This document shows positions 1 through 5,824 of a stretch of 7,642 bases of DNA, one piece after another. Every line of letters begins with the position of its first letter. Positions within the stretch are counted from its first letter, which is position 1. The stretch is taken from positions 1 through 7,642 of the forward strand of contig JAIOSR010000453.1 in NCBI GenBank assembly GCA_021107495.1. The letters run 5' to 3'. The DNA is from Desulfobacterales bacterium. GTDB lineage: Bacteria > Desulfobacterota > DSM-4660 > Desulfatiglandales > Desulfatiglandaceae. Both the position numbers and the translations under genes were made by a program. A model generated the notes under the pieces. It was given only the letters and a program-made list of their open reading frames with translations. It was not told the DNA's origin and did not search any database.

Positions 1-1597
1 CGAGGGTCCCTCCTTTCAGAGGGATTGCCTTTGTGGCATTGTTTAAAAGATTATCAAAAACGCGTTCCACATTAATGCGATAACTCAGCACATCGAGGTC
101 AGGCTCGAATGGCCCTTCCTTCAAAGTTACGTTCTGCTTGAGCTGTTCCCTGATGGCTTCTTTGTTTATCTCAAAACGTCTTTGGAGGATTTCCGACAGG
201 TCCACCACTTCTTCCTTGCCGACCTGGTATAGACTCATGGCCAGTTCCTGCAGTCTGGTTGTCTCTTCCAGAAGGATATCCGCATACTTCAGGATTTGTT
301 CCCTTGTGCCCTCTCTGTCTTCCTTTTCAAGCAATTTCTTGAGCCTGCGGGCAAAGCCTGCCGTAGCAATGGCCGGGTTTTTAAAATCGTGAAGAGCGTC
401 ATCCAGTCTTTCCATCTTCTGGGCCTTCATTAATTCCCTACCCAGGAAGAGGAAGAGCTCAATCTCATCGTCCCTGTACCGCTGTCTCTGATCTAAGGCG
501 TCAAAGGTCATGAAATGGGTAAGCTCTCCATCAACGCTAAGCGGGACATAGAGGATGGAATTGATGTTATATGAAGAGGCAAATTGCTTGAGGTTTTTGG
601 ATATCAAGTTGCTCCTCTTGGGGTCCACTATCAGGATATAAGATGGGGTGACCATTTCATATGCCGAATCCCCGGAATATTCCCTGAGTTTCATAAGCAA
701 TTCATAGACAGGCTCCTTGCTCGCAGGGAAACTTTTTCCAATACTGTGATAACCGCCCCGTTCCGGATAACCAGCCTCTAAAATAACGTTATTGAAGTCC
801 TCCGTAATGGAAAAAAGGGCACTGCTCTGTAGATTGACCATGTCGGCTAAAACCGGAATAACACGGTCAAAGACCTCTTTCATCTTGATCCCGCCATGAG
901 ATCCTAATGTCTGGAAGATATGCTGAACGATTGCCTCCCGCTTTTCATTGAGCCGGTGCATGTGAAGGACTCTCTTGCGGGCTATCACAAAGCTCAATCT
1001 CTTGGCCATTACGTTCGCCACTTTAATTTCTAACGGTGTGAAAGTTCGATTTTTCTCCGTGTAGTAAATCTGAATGACACCGACCGTGTCCCGTTCACTG
1101 GGGAAAAAACGGGTAATCTCCAAGGGAATGGCCATCAACGAATGAACGCCCTTTTTTCGAATGACATCTTTGTCCTGGTAACGTTCCTCATCAAGGATGT
1201 TGGGTACCAGGCAGGTTCGCAGGCTCTTTACTACTTCTCCGGCGATGCTCCCCTCTAATGGAATAAAGGTCCGGCGTTGCTCCTCTTCGGAGGGGTAGGA
1301 TCCAAAGGAAAGCATCTGTTCGCTTTGCGGGTCATAGATCCTGACCGAAGCGTGATGTGCCCCTAAAAAATCCACTATGTATTTAGTGGCCCCCTCAAGG
1401 ATTCGGCGTTCGGATAATTCGGGACTGATATCGACAATCGTATCCACTTGGCGCATAACCTGTTCCAGGAATCCGAAGAGGACATGATCATTGAACCATT
1501 CGATGACAAGGGGCCAGAAATCGTCATCAACGAGTACGTCTTTTGCCCAGGGTTCCCGTTGAATCTCCCGAATCAAATTTTCCACATCTATCAGCAT
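1..1597 (-). CDS. Soluble GAF-domain sensor histidine kinase (C-terminus cut by window start)
   Basis: I translated this leftward frame by hand: 532 residues are visible and the frame stays open to base 1. A weak GAF-like domain lies at about residues 55-205 and a second at about 235-390. A helical HisKA segment follows, with H-box HDFKNP (phospho-acceptor His403), then the start of the HATPase domain with N-box VFDNLLNNA (Asn516, Asn519/520). The G boxes lie outside the window. No signal peptide or membrane helix is seen, so it is probably a cytosolic sensor kinase that autophosphorylates His403 and passes phosphate to an unseen response regulator. The ligand is unknown. The start is the only ATG after an upstream in-frame TGA. 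It lacks a clear Shine-Dalgarno, but a good promoter places transcription just upstream. The H-box and N-box make the family secure; the GAF assignments are by pattern only. Confidence 0.9.
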   Translation of the reverse strand, partial: MLIDVENLIREIQREPWAKDVLVDDDFWPLVIEWFNDHVLFGFLEQVMRQVDTIVDISPELSERRILEGATKYIVDFLGAHHASVRIYDPQSEQMLSFGSYPSEEEQRRTFIPLEGSIAGEVVKSLRTCLVPNILDEERYQDKDVIRKKGVHSLMAIPLEITRFFPSERDTVGVIQIYYTEKNRTFTPLEIKVANVMAKRLSFVIARKRVLHMHRLNEKREAIVQHIFQTLGSHGGIKMKEVFDRVIPVLADMVNLQSSALFSITEDFNNVILEAGYPERGGYHSIGKSFPASKEPVYELLMKLREYSGDSAYEMVTPSYILIVDPKRSNLISKNLKQFASSYNINSILYVPLSVDGELTHFMTFDALDQRQRYRDDEIELFLFLGRELMKAQKMERLDDALHDFKNPAIATAGFARRLKKLLEKEDREGTREQILKYADILLEETTRLQELAMSLYQVGKEEVVDLSEILQRRFEINKEAIREQLKQNVTLKEGPFEPDLDVLSYRINVERVFDNLLNNATKAIPLKGGTL

Positions 1598-1620
1598 GAG
1601 GAACTCGCGAAATTGGTTAA

Positions 1621-1649
1621 AATATAGATAATACTTGTATAAATATCAA
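1621..1649 (-). promoter_or_regulatory. Predicted sigma70-like promoter of the histidine kinase
   Basis: On the minus strand TTGATA (1649-1644) and TATATT (1626-1621) are separated by exactly 17 bp; each box matches the consensus at 5 of 6 positions. Transcription would start near 1614, giving a leader of only about 17 nt before the ATG at 1597, which fits the absence of a strong Shine-Dalgarno. Predicted from sequence only. Confidence 0.5.
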
Positions 1650-1687
1650 ACAGGGCAGTTAAAGTCAAGGAAGGCAAGAACTCGGGG

Positions 1688-1716
1688 TTGAGATTGCAGA
1701 TTCCATGTGATATCTT
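1688..1716 (+). promoter_or_regulatory. Predicted sigma70-like promoter of the vWA-FHA gene
   Basis: TTGAGA (1688-1693), a 17-bp spacer and TATCTT (1711-1716) match the consensus at 5/6 and 4/6 positions. Transcription would start near 1723, about 70 nt before the ATG at 1795. It lies back to back with the kinase promoter, so one regulator bound between them could control both genes; no convincing operator was recognised. Confidence 0.4.
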
Positions 1717-1794
1717 AGTACTCTTAGTCGGATTTTAAGTTGAGCCTCGAATTTAAATAATTTGAGGACAGAATAACAGAAAATAGAGGAAGAT

Positions 1795-3546
1795 ATGAAA
1801 CTGAGAGGAAAAATGATCATTGTTTTGGGTATCCTGTTTTTCTTTATACAGGTCCAGTCGGGGAACGGACAAGTAAAAGGAACGGATACTTCGGAGCATG
1901 TACAAAAATGTCAACAGCCACTGGATATGGTCCTGGTCCTGGATAACTCGGGTAGTATGAAAAAGAATGACCCTCAATTTTTGACCCGGGAAGTGGTGAC
2001 TAAATTCATGGGTGGGTTCGGGGGAAAATGCCGTATTGCCATGGTCATTTTTGATCAGGAGGTCGAGCTTGCCGAGTCGCTTATGGATACTAAAGATCCT
2101 GATGCCAGGGCCAGGTTTCTGAAAAGTCTGAACAAGATAAACTATAAAGGTCAATTCAGCAACATCCCGGCAGCAATTGAAAGGGCCATATATGAAATAA
2201 AAACGCGAGGCAGAAAGGACGCGCAAAAAATAATAATCTTCATGACTGACGGGATTGTAGATACGGGAGACAAAAAGGATGATTTTGAAAGGGAAAAATG
2301 GCTGAAGCAAGACCTTGCAAAAGAAAGCAAAAAACAGGGAATTCGTATTTTCAGCATTGCATTTACCAATACTGCCGATTTCAGTCTCATTCAGACATTA
2401 GCCCTTAAGACGGATGGAGAATACTTCAGGGCTTACGGGCCCGATGATATTCAGAATGTCTTTGAAAAGATCAAACAGGCAATTGCCGGACTGCCGCAGA
2501 AAGCAGATTCATTGACCCCCCCGAAAGTCCGACCGGTGACAACTGCCGCCCTGAAAAAAAAGGAAGAAAAACCAAAACCATCGACAGCCCGGGCAATTGC
2601 TCCATCGCCTATCACGATCGAGGTGACGGCACCCCCTTCAAAAAATGAACCCCCTCCCCGAAAAGATGACATATTTTCACATCTCATCCTTGCGGGAATT
2701 GTTATACTTTTGGGTGTTACCATCATCATCATGGTTTTGATAATAAAATCCAGGTCCTTGACAAAGGAACGGCTAATTACTAAGACCCGGGCCATCCCTT
2801 CGGCGGATTTGATTGATGTGGAAAACGTGACCGGAAACAAGACATTGTCGCTGAATAAGAGAATCACAAAGATCGGTCGCAATCCGGATAATGATGTTGT
2901 TGTCGCAAAAGACACCGTATCAGGTTTTCATGCCATGATTGAATACAAAGACGACTTTTTTTACTTAGAGGATCAAAGAAGCATGAATAAAACCTATCTT
3001 AATGAAGAGGAAATAGGGCCGCATGGCCTGAGACGGCTTAAAAGCGGCGATGAGATCATGTTTGATATATATAAATTCCTGTTTATCCTGCCTGATCAGA
3101 TCCCGTCCGGCGCAACCGTAATTCATTTTGATGCAGAATCCGATACTATGGTATATGACGATGCAGGTGTGGCCATGAAGGAATCCTCTGCTCAGGATGA
3201 CTTAGCCGTCCAACGCGCAATGCTGGTCGATGTAAAAGGCATTACAAATGAGAAGAGCATTATTCTGAAGAAAAGAATAACGAGAATTGGTCGCGGTATA
3301 AAAAATGATATCACAATCCCCAAAGAGACTGTATCGGGATTCCATGCGATGATTGAATGCAGGGATGAATTTTATTATTTAGAGGATCAAAGGAGCAGGA
3401 ACAAGACATTCCTGAACAATGAGGCAATTGCACCCAATTCACCGGTTAAGCTTAAAAGCGGTGATGAAATAAAGTTCAACGGTTGCGAATTCGTTTTCCT
3501 TTTGGAGGATCAATTTCCGAGCGGTGATACAGACGAAAGATTGTGA
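1795..3546 (+). CDS. Membrane-anchored vWA domain protein with two tandem FHA domains
   Basis: 583 residues. Residues 1-25 form a basic-then-hydrophobic signal peptide or anchor. A von Willebrand A domain spans about 43-232, with MIDAS motif D50-N-S52-G-S54, Ser122 at the usual Thr position and T151-D152-G. A Pro/Lys-rich linker (about 240-292) leads to a transmembrane helix (about 296-317). Two FHA domains follow, about 346-433 and 485-572, each with the expected Gly-Arg (361-362; 499-500), Ser-x2-His (S376/H379; S514/H517) and Asn (398; 536). The likely topology puts the metal-dependent adhesion domain in the periplasm and the phosphothreonine-binding FHA domains in the cytosol. An AGAGGAAG Shine-Dalgarno at 1785-1792 supports this start over the ATG at 1813. 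No kinase or phosphatase partner is visible. The stop codon abuts a MITE-like insertion. The partner and role are unknown; the domain calls are firm. Confidence 0.93.
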   Translation: MKLRGKMIIVLGILFFFIQVQSGNGQVKGTDTSEHVQKCQQPLDMVLVLDNSGSMKKNDPQFLTREVVTKFMGGFGGKCRIAMVIFDQEVELAESLMDTKDPDARARFLKSLNKINYKGQFSNIPAAIERAIYEIKTRGRKDAQKIIIFMTDGIVDTGDKKDDFEREKWLKQDLAKESKKQGIRIFSIAFTNTADFSLIQTLALKTDGEYFRAYGPDDIQNVFEKIKQAIAGLPQKADSLTPPKVRPVTTAALKKKEEKPKPSTARAIAPSPITIEVTAPPSKNEPPPRKDDIFSHLILAGIVILLGVTIIIMVLIIKSRSLTKERLITKTRAIPSADLIDVENVTGNKTLSLNKRITKIGRNPDNDVVVAKDTVSGFHAMIEYKDDFFYLEDQRSMNKTYLNEEEIGPHGLRRLKSGDEIMFDIYKFLFILPDQIPSGATVIHFDAESDTMVYDDAGVAMKESSAQDDLAVQRAMLVDVKGITNEKSIILKKRITRIGRGIKNDITIPKETVSGFHAMIECRDEFYYLEDQRSRNKTFLNNEAIAPNSPVKLKSGDEIKFNGCEFVFLLEDQFPSGDTDERL

Positions 3547-3558
3547 ATACAGACCTCG

Positions 3559-3600
3559 TAAAAACTATTTGTTTAATGGCTGCAATCCACATAGTTTTTA
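3559..3600. repeat. 10-bp inverted repeat inside the MITE-like element
   Basis: TAAAAACTAT (3559-3568) and ATAGTTTTTA (3591-3600) are perfect complements around a 22-nt loop. It lies only 12 nt after the vWA-FHA stop. It is AT-rich and lacks a following T-run, so it is a poor terminator candidate and is better seen as part of the element's internal symmetry. Confidence 0.6.
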
Positions 3601-3634
3601 GGCCTTTGCTCAAAAATTGGACATCGGGTCGGTC

Positions 3635-3708
3635 TGGGTTATGAGGTTCAGGGTTCAACGGTTCAAAGGTTTTAACCCCTGAACGGTGAACCCTGAACCT
3701 TGAACCCA
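3635..3708. repeat. GGTTCA-rich long hairpin at the core of the element
   Basis: AGGTTCAGGGTTCA (3644-3657) is perfectly inverted at 3687-3700. The stem continues imperfectly inward through CGGTTCA against TGAACGG and outward through TGGGTT (3635-3640) against AACCCA (3703-3708). The left arm holds several GGTTCA words spaced 7-8 bp apart. The transcript would form a stable stem-loop. It could weaken read-through into the downstream exporter gene, but there is no U-tract, so a terminator role is unproven. Confidence 0.75.
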
Positions 3709-3804
3709 AATCTTGAGCTAAAAACGCACCCTTTTGTCCAAAATATCACCCCAAAATCAGCTAAAATTTTCGAGGTCTGGAATAGTGAGCTCTGAGGTAT
3801 TATC

Positions 3805-4419
3805 TTGATCCTGTACTTACTTCAGGGGGTCGCCCTGTCCCTGCCGGCAGCTATCATGCCGGGTCCTTTCCAGGCCTTTTTAATTTCCCAGGCACTGAAA
3901 AACGGCTGGAAACGGACTCTGCCGGTAGCCCTGGCACCTCTGGTGACAGACGGTCCGATTATAGCACTTGTCCTGTTTATACTTACACAAACGCCACAGT
4001 GGTTTCTGGACATTCTTCGTATTGCCGGCGGTCTTTTCATCCTTTATCTGGCAAGGGGAGTTTTTGTTACTTTGAAAACCCCCGGTCCAACCCTGGAACC
4101 CTCCGGCCACGGGGCCCGTCAAACCTTACTTAATGCCATAGTGTTGAACTTCCTGAATCCCAACCCGTACATATTCTGGAGCGTGGTTGCAGGTCCCATA
4201 ATGCTTTCCGGATGGCGGGAGTCGGCCAAACTGGGAATTGCTTTTATCGTCGGTTTTTACGGGACCTTTGTGTGTATCTTAGTTGTACTGATTATTGTCT
4301 TTGCGACTGCTGGCAGGCTTAATCCCAAAGTCAATAGAATTTTGATTGCCATAACCGCGGTGGCACTTGCGGTCTTTGGCGTGTATCAAATTGCAGTTGG
4401 AATAATAGCGGTGACATAA
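3805..4419 (+). CDS. LysE/RhtB-type exporter (amino-acid or small-molecule efflux)
   Basis: 204 residues, the usual length for the LysE/RhtB superfamily, with about six hydrophobic segments (roughly 4-26, 41-60, 66-88, 121-136, 143-168, 179-202). Conserved marks are P19-G-P in the first helix, followed by a basic turn (KNGWKR, 32-37) and the D49-G-P segment, and NFLNPNP at 115-121. Known relatives export lysine, homoserine, threonine or similar compounds across the inner membrane; the substrate here cannot be read from sequence. The start is TTG: GAGG at 3794-3797 lies 7 nt upstream, there is an in-frame TGA at 3793-3795, and no ATG or GTG lies between. Without the MITE-like element it would begin 23 bp after the vWA-FHA stop, suggesting an old operon. 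No clear promoter of its own was found. Confidence 0.88.
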   Translation: MILYLLQGVALSLPAAIMPGPFQAFLISQALKNGWKRTLPVALAPLVTDGPIIALVLFILTQTPQWFLDILRIAGGLFILYLARGVFVTLKTPGPTLEPSGHGARQTLLNAIVLNFLNPNPYIFWSVVAGPIMLSGWRESAKLGIAFIVGFYGTFVCILVVLIIVFATAGRLNPKVNRILIAITAVALAVFGVYQIAVGIIAVT

Positions 4420-4630
4420 GAATGGACTTCAAACCCGGACAAAAAATAACATTCTTGACTTTAACGGTCTTATATTTAAGCTATAGGCAATAGATAGGGC
4501 CTTAACACAATATAATGTTGGGCTACGTTCATCCTATCGCAATGATTGAGTCTTTCACTCGGCCCCTTGACCCCTGGACTCCTTGAATCCTGATCATCGA
4601 TCAACTAGTTTGGAGAGGATCCATTTATGC
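4420..4630. other. Noncoding gap between convergent genes
   Basis: The exporter gene and the cysteine-cluster gene converge here. I see no reading frame with a credible start and no strong terminator. The stretch 4562-4592 holds degenerate CCTTGAxCC-like words spaced 8-9 bp apart, and TGATC-ATC-GATCA (4591-4603) is a small palindrome. A TTGACT at 4455-4460 has no matching -10 box at the right distance. Confidence 0.4.
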
Positions 4631-4960
4631 CTAATAAAACTGTATCTGATTGATTGGCTCTTTTTCCATGATCATGCTCTGAATTTCGGCTTTGGATTTA
4701 TCATCGGAAATAGGCTCAACCTCCGAGACAGGGTTTCCGGCATCGTCTTTCTTATTTTTCCATCCAAGAATATATCCCGGCACCAGTGCGTATCGACAGC
4801 CGCCTACGCCGCAACATGAACTATCGATCACGCCATGCCCTATCAGGTAAAGAACGTCCCTCTCATTATGCTTGAGCACATCTTCCATCTCAAGCATGTA
4901 GTAGCCTGATATGGATTCTATCTCTTCGTTCAGACCAACGTGAGTATATTCTTTTGTCAT
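4631..4960 (-). CDS. Small protein of unknown function with a CCGVGGC cysteine cluster
   Basis: I do not recognise a named family. The frame also has an ATG at 4966, but the Shine-Dalgarno GAGG (4971-4968) lies only 1 nt from it and 7 nt from the ATG at 4960. The 109-residue form is therefore preferred. It is a soluble acidic protein with no signal or membrane segment. Its centre has a hydrophobic strand (VLYLIGHGVI) running into Cys49-Cys50-G-V-G-G-Cys55, then RYALVPGYILGW. Three closely spaced cysteines with glycines suggest a metal or iron-sulfur site or a redox thiol pair, but this is inference. The C-terminal 40 residues are charged and probably flexible. It starts 38 bp after the cupin stop on the same strand, so both are probably translated from one message and may share a metal- or redox-linked role. 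Confidence 0.8.
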   Translation of the reverse strand: MTKEYTHVGLNEEIESISGYYMLEMEDVLKHNERDVLYLIGHGVIDSSCCGVGGCRYALVPGYILGWKNKKDDAGNPVSEVEPISDDKSKAEIQSMIMEKEPINQIQFY

Positions 4961-4998
4961 TCGCATACCTCTACAATCGCTTCGTGATTCTATTCAAT

Positions 4999-5349
4999 TT
5001 ATTCGTATTCTTTTGGAACCGCGCAGATCATGACAAAGGGTTCACTTGCGGAAATGTTCTTGTACTGGTGCTTTTCATTGGGGAGGACCATGGCAAAATC
5101 ACCTTTTTTTATCTCACGCTCTTCTCCGGTCTCCGTCACAATTGCGCCATGCCCCTCTATGATGTAATTTACGTGCTCAAAGGGATGTTGGTGATAGGGA
5201 CTGTGTCCATCGGGCTCAATGGTAAAGACACGAAAAGAAAAAGCAGGTGATCCGTCATCCTTTGAAATGGGGACCTGCTTGTGAATACCTTTTGCACCCT
5301 CCATTTCCGGTATTATTCTTTCCACTTTATCCAGACTTGTAATTTTCAT
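4999..5349 (-). CDS. Small single-domain cupin, TM1459-like four-histidine metal site
   Basis: 116 residues forming one cupin_2 beta-barrel. Motif 1 is H53-Q-H55-P-F-E-H59 followed by VNYIIEG; motif 2 is P90-N-E-K-H94. The HxHPxEH pattern plus the motif 2 His gives four histidine ligands, as in the small manganese cupin TM1459 of Thermotoga maritima. The length, the segment before motif 1 (FRVFTIEPDG) and the C-terminal PKE also resemble that protein. Members bind a divalent metal; physiological substrates are mostly unknown and range from oxygenation and isomerisation to ligand sensing. The start is secure: AAGAGGAGG at 5365-5357 sits 7 nt before the ATG. It is the first gene of a probable two-gene operon with the cysteine-cluster protein. 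The fold is near certain; the reaction is not known. Confidence 0.92.
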   Translation of the reverse strand: MKITSLDKVERIIPEMEGAKGIHKQVPISKDDGSPAFSFRVFTIEPDGHSPYHQHPFEHVNYIIEGHGAIVTETGEEREIKKGDFAMVLPNEKHQYKNISASEPFVMICAVPKEYE

Positions 5350-5356
5350 GACAGAA

Positions 5357-5365
5357 CCTCCTCTT
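5357..5365 (-). promoter_or_regulatory. Strong Shine-Dalgarno of the cupin gene
   Basis: AAGAGGAGG on the minus strand, 7 nt before the ATG at 5349, is the best ribosome binding site in the window and suggests efficient translation of this gene. Confidence 0.75.
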
Positions 5366-5390
5366 CTCTAACTCTGCTTATATACTTTTT

Positions 5391-5417
5391 ATTATAATAG
5401 CATTTGACAAGATTATA
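5391..5417 (-). promoter_or_regulatory. AT-rich candidate promoter zone of the cupin operon
   Basis: Two perfect minus-strand TATAAT boxes occur, at 5396-5391 and 5417-5412, within an AT-rich stretch just upstream of the cupin. Neither has a good -35 box at 16-18 bp, so which one is used, if either, cannot be decided. The first would give a leader of about 35 nt. Confidence 0.3.
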
Positions 5418-5518
5418 GGCAAAGGACTTTCGCTTTTTTCACACGATAGCGCCAAGTTTGTCGGGTATGAAAGAAGGTTTAATAAATTAGGGTCAAATTC
5501 CCAGCCGCTTGCGGCGAC

Positions 5519-5608
5519 TGTCATTCCGGCGAAAGCCGGAATCCAGAAAATTAAACTGGATGCCGGTCGCAGATCCCGTGATTAGCGGGAATCAGGTCCG
5601 GAATGACA
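5519..5608. repeat. REP-like composite hairpin repeat (GTCATTCCGG type)
   Basis: The 90-bp unit is bounded by 11-bp perfect inverted repeats, TGTCATTCCGG (5519-5529) and CCGGAATGACA (5598-5608). Inside are three nested hairpins: ATTCCGGC-GAAA-GCCGGAAT (5523-5542, 8-bp stem with GAAA loop), ATCCAG/CTGGAT (5541-5546 and 5556-5561) and TCCCG/CGGGA (5574-5578 and 5586-5590). Repeats of this sort are widespread between genes of many Proteobacteria. No target-site duplication was found at its edges (GCGAC on the left, TCTGA on the right), so it is called a repeat and not an insertion. It separates the divergent cupin and toxin-antitoxin units. Confidence 0.8.
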
Positions 5609-5615
5609 TCTGATA

Positions 5616-5636
5616 CCCCGCTGCTCTGCGGCGGGG
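5616..5636. repeat. GC-rich hairpin beside the REP-like repeat
   Basis: CCCCGCTGC (5616-5624), loop TCT, then GCGGCGGGG (5628-5636) form a 9-bp stem with one G-T wobble. No T-run follows on either side, so it is not a classic terminator. A weaker partner, GCCG-CTTG-CGGC (5504-5515), lies on the other side of the repeat, suggesting that the whole block 5504-5636 moves or is copied as one unit. Confidence 0.6.
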
Positions 5637-5670
5637 ATGTTCATTCTCGTTTCAGGTAAAATGCAATTTA

Positions 5671-5699
5671 TTGACAAATCAGCAAGATAGAAGTATTCT
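5671..5699 (+). promoter_or_regulatory. Strong sigma70-like promoter of the toxin-antitoxin pair
   Basis: A perfect TTGACA (5671-5676), a 17-bp spacer and TATTCT (5694-5699, 4/6 match) precede the antitoxin gene. Transcription would start near 5706, leaving a leader of roughly 120 nt. It may also drive the restriction-modification gene, since no separate promoter is evident between the toxin and that gene. Confidence 0.6.
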
Positions 5700-5759
5700 G
5701 AACTGAACCTTTAGGGGAGGATGAAACATTACTGATTCCCATAATAAAAGTTTGATTCA

Positions 5760-5777
5760 AACATTTTATGCGATGTT
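5760..5777. promoter_or_regulatory. Possible operator of the toxin-antitoxin pair
   Basis: AACAT (5760-5764) and ATGTT (5773-5777) are inverted around 8 bp, and AAACATT recurs directly at 5724-5730 and 5759-5765. Such sites could bind the antitoxin for autoregulation, as is usual in RelBE-type systems. However, they lie downstream of the predicted start site and are short, so chance is possible. Confidence 0.25.
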
Positions 5778-5810
5778 ATTTCAAGGCGATGGTGTAAACA
5801 TACCCAGGAA

Positions 5811-5818
5811 AAGGGGGA
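5811..5818 (+). promoter_or_regulatory. Shine-Dalgarno of the antitoxin gene
   Basis: AAGGGGGA lies 6 nt before the ATG at 5825. It is clearly better than the GGAG (6031-6034, 11 nt spacer) in front of the toxin, which fits the usual excess of antitoxin over toxin. Confidence 0.6.
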
Positions 5819-5824
5819 TTAATC

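Larger units (their letters stand above)
3545..3784. mobile_element. MITE-like palindromic element with 5-bp target-site duplication
   Basis: The element body is 3550-3779 (230 bp). Its ends are perfect 9-bp inverted repeats, CAGACCTCG (3550-3558) and CGAGGTCTG (3771-3779). A perfect 5-bp direct repeat, GAATA, flanks it at 3545-3549 and 3780-3784, exactly at the boundaries. The interior is also mirrored: GTTTTTA (3594-3600) with GCTCAA (3608-3613) corresponds to TTGAGC (3713-3718) with TAAAAAC (3719-3725), and the centre is a GGTTCA hairpin. It encodes no plausible protein, so any mobility would depend on a transposase elsewhere. The left GAATA overlaps the TGA stop of the vWA-FHA gene, so insertion left that gene intact. 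I do not recognise the family by name. Confidence 0.75.

Noticed and set aside
138..781. Two short plus-strand frames (138-392 and 584-781)
   Set aside because: Both are opposite the histidine kinase gene, whose H-box and N-box prove the minus-strand frame.
1753..2310. 185-residue open frame on the minus strand
   Set aside because: It lies opposite the vWA domain, whose MIDAS motif and signal peptide are unmistakable; the minus-strand product has no recognisable domain and no suitable ribosome site.
3527..3554. 8-bp direct repeat ATACAGAC at 3527-3534 and 3547-3554
   Set aside because: Considered as a target duplication, but the second copy runs into the element's terminal repeat; GAATA fits both borders exactly, so this is probably chance.
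3635..3708. Possible CRISPR-like array from repeated GGTTCA words
   Set aside because: The units are 6-7 bp with no spacer-sized gaps and the structure is an inverted repeat, not direct repeats with unique spacers.
4455..4487. Possible plus-strand promoter starting with TTGACT
   Set aside because: The only TATA-like boxes are 10 or 21 bp away, and no plus-strand gene follows.
4583..5250. Plus-strand frames 4583-4819 and 4954-5250
   Set aside because: They mirror the cysteine-cluster and cupin genes, which have proper ribosome sites and, for the cupin, a clear metal-site motif.
5404..5409. Perfect TTGACA on the plus strand
   Set aside because: No -10 box lies 16-18 bp downstream and no gene begins nearby in that direction before the REP-like block.
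5716..5735. Tiny leader frame MKHY after GGGGAGG
   Set aside because: The ribosome site abuts the ATG with no spacer and the peptide is four residues; no attenuation structure was seen.
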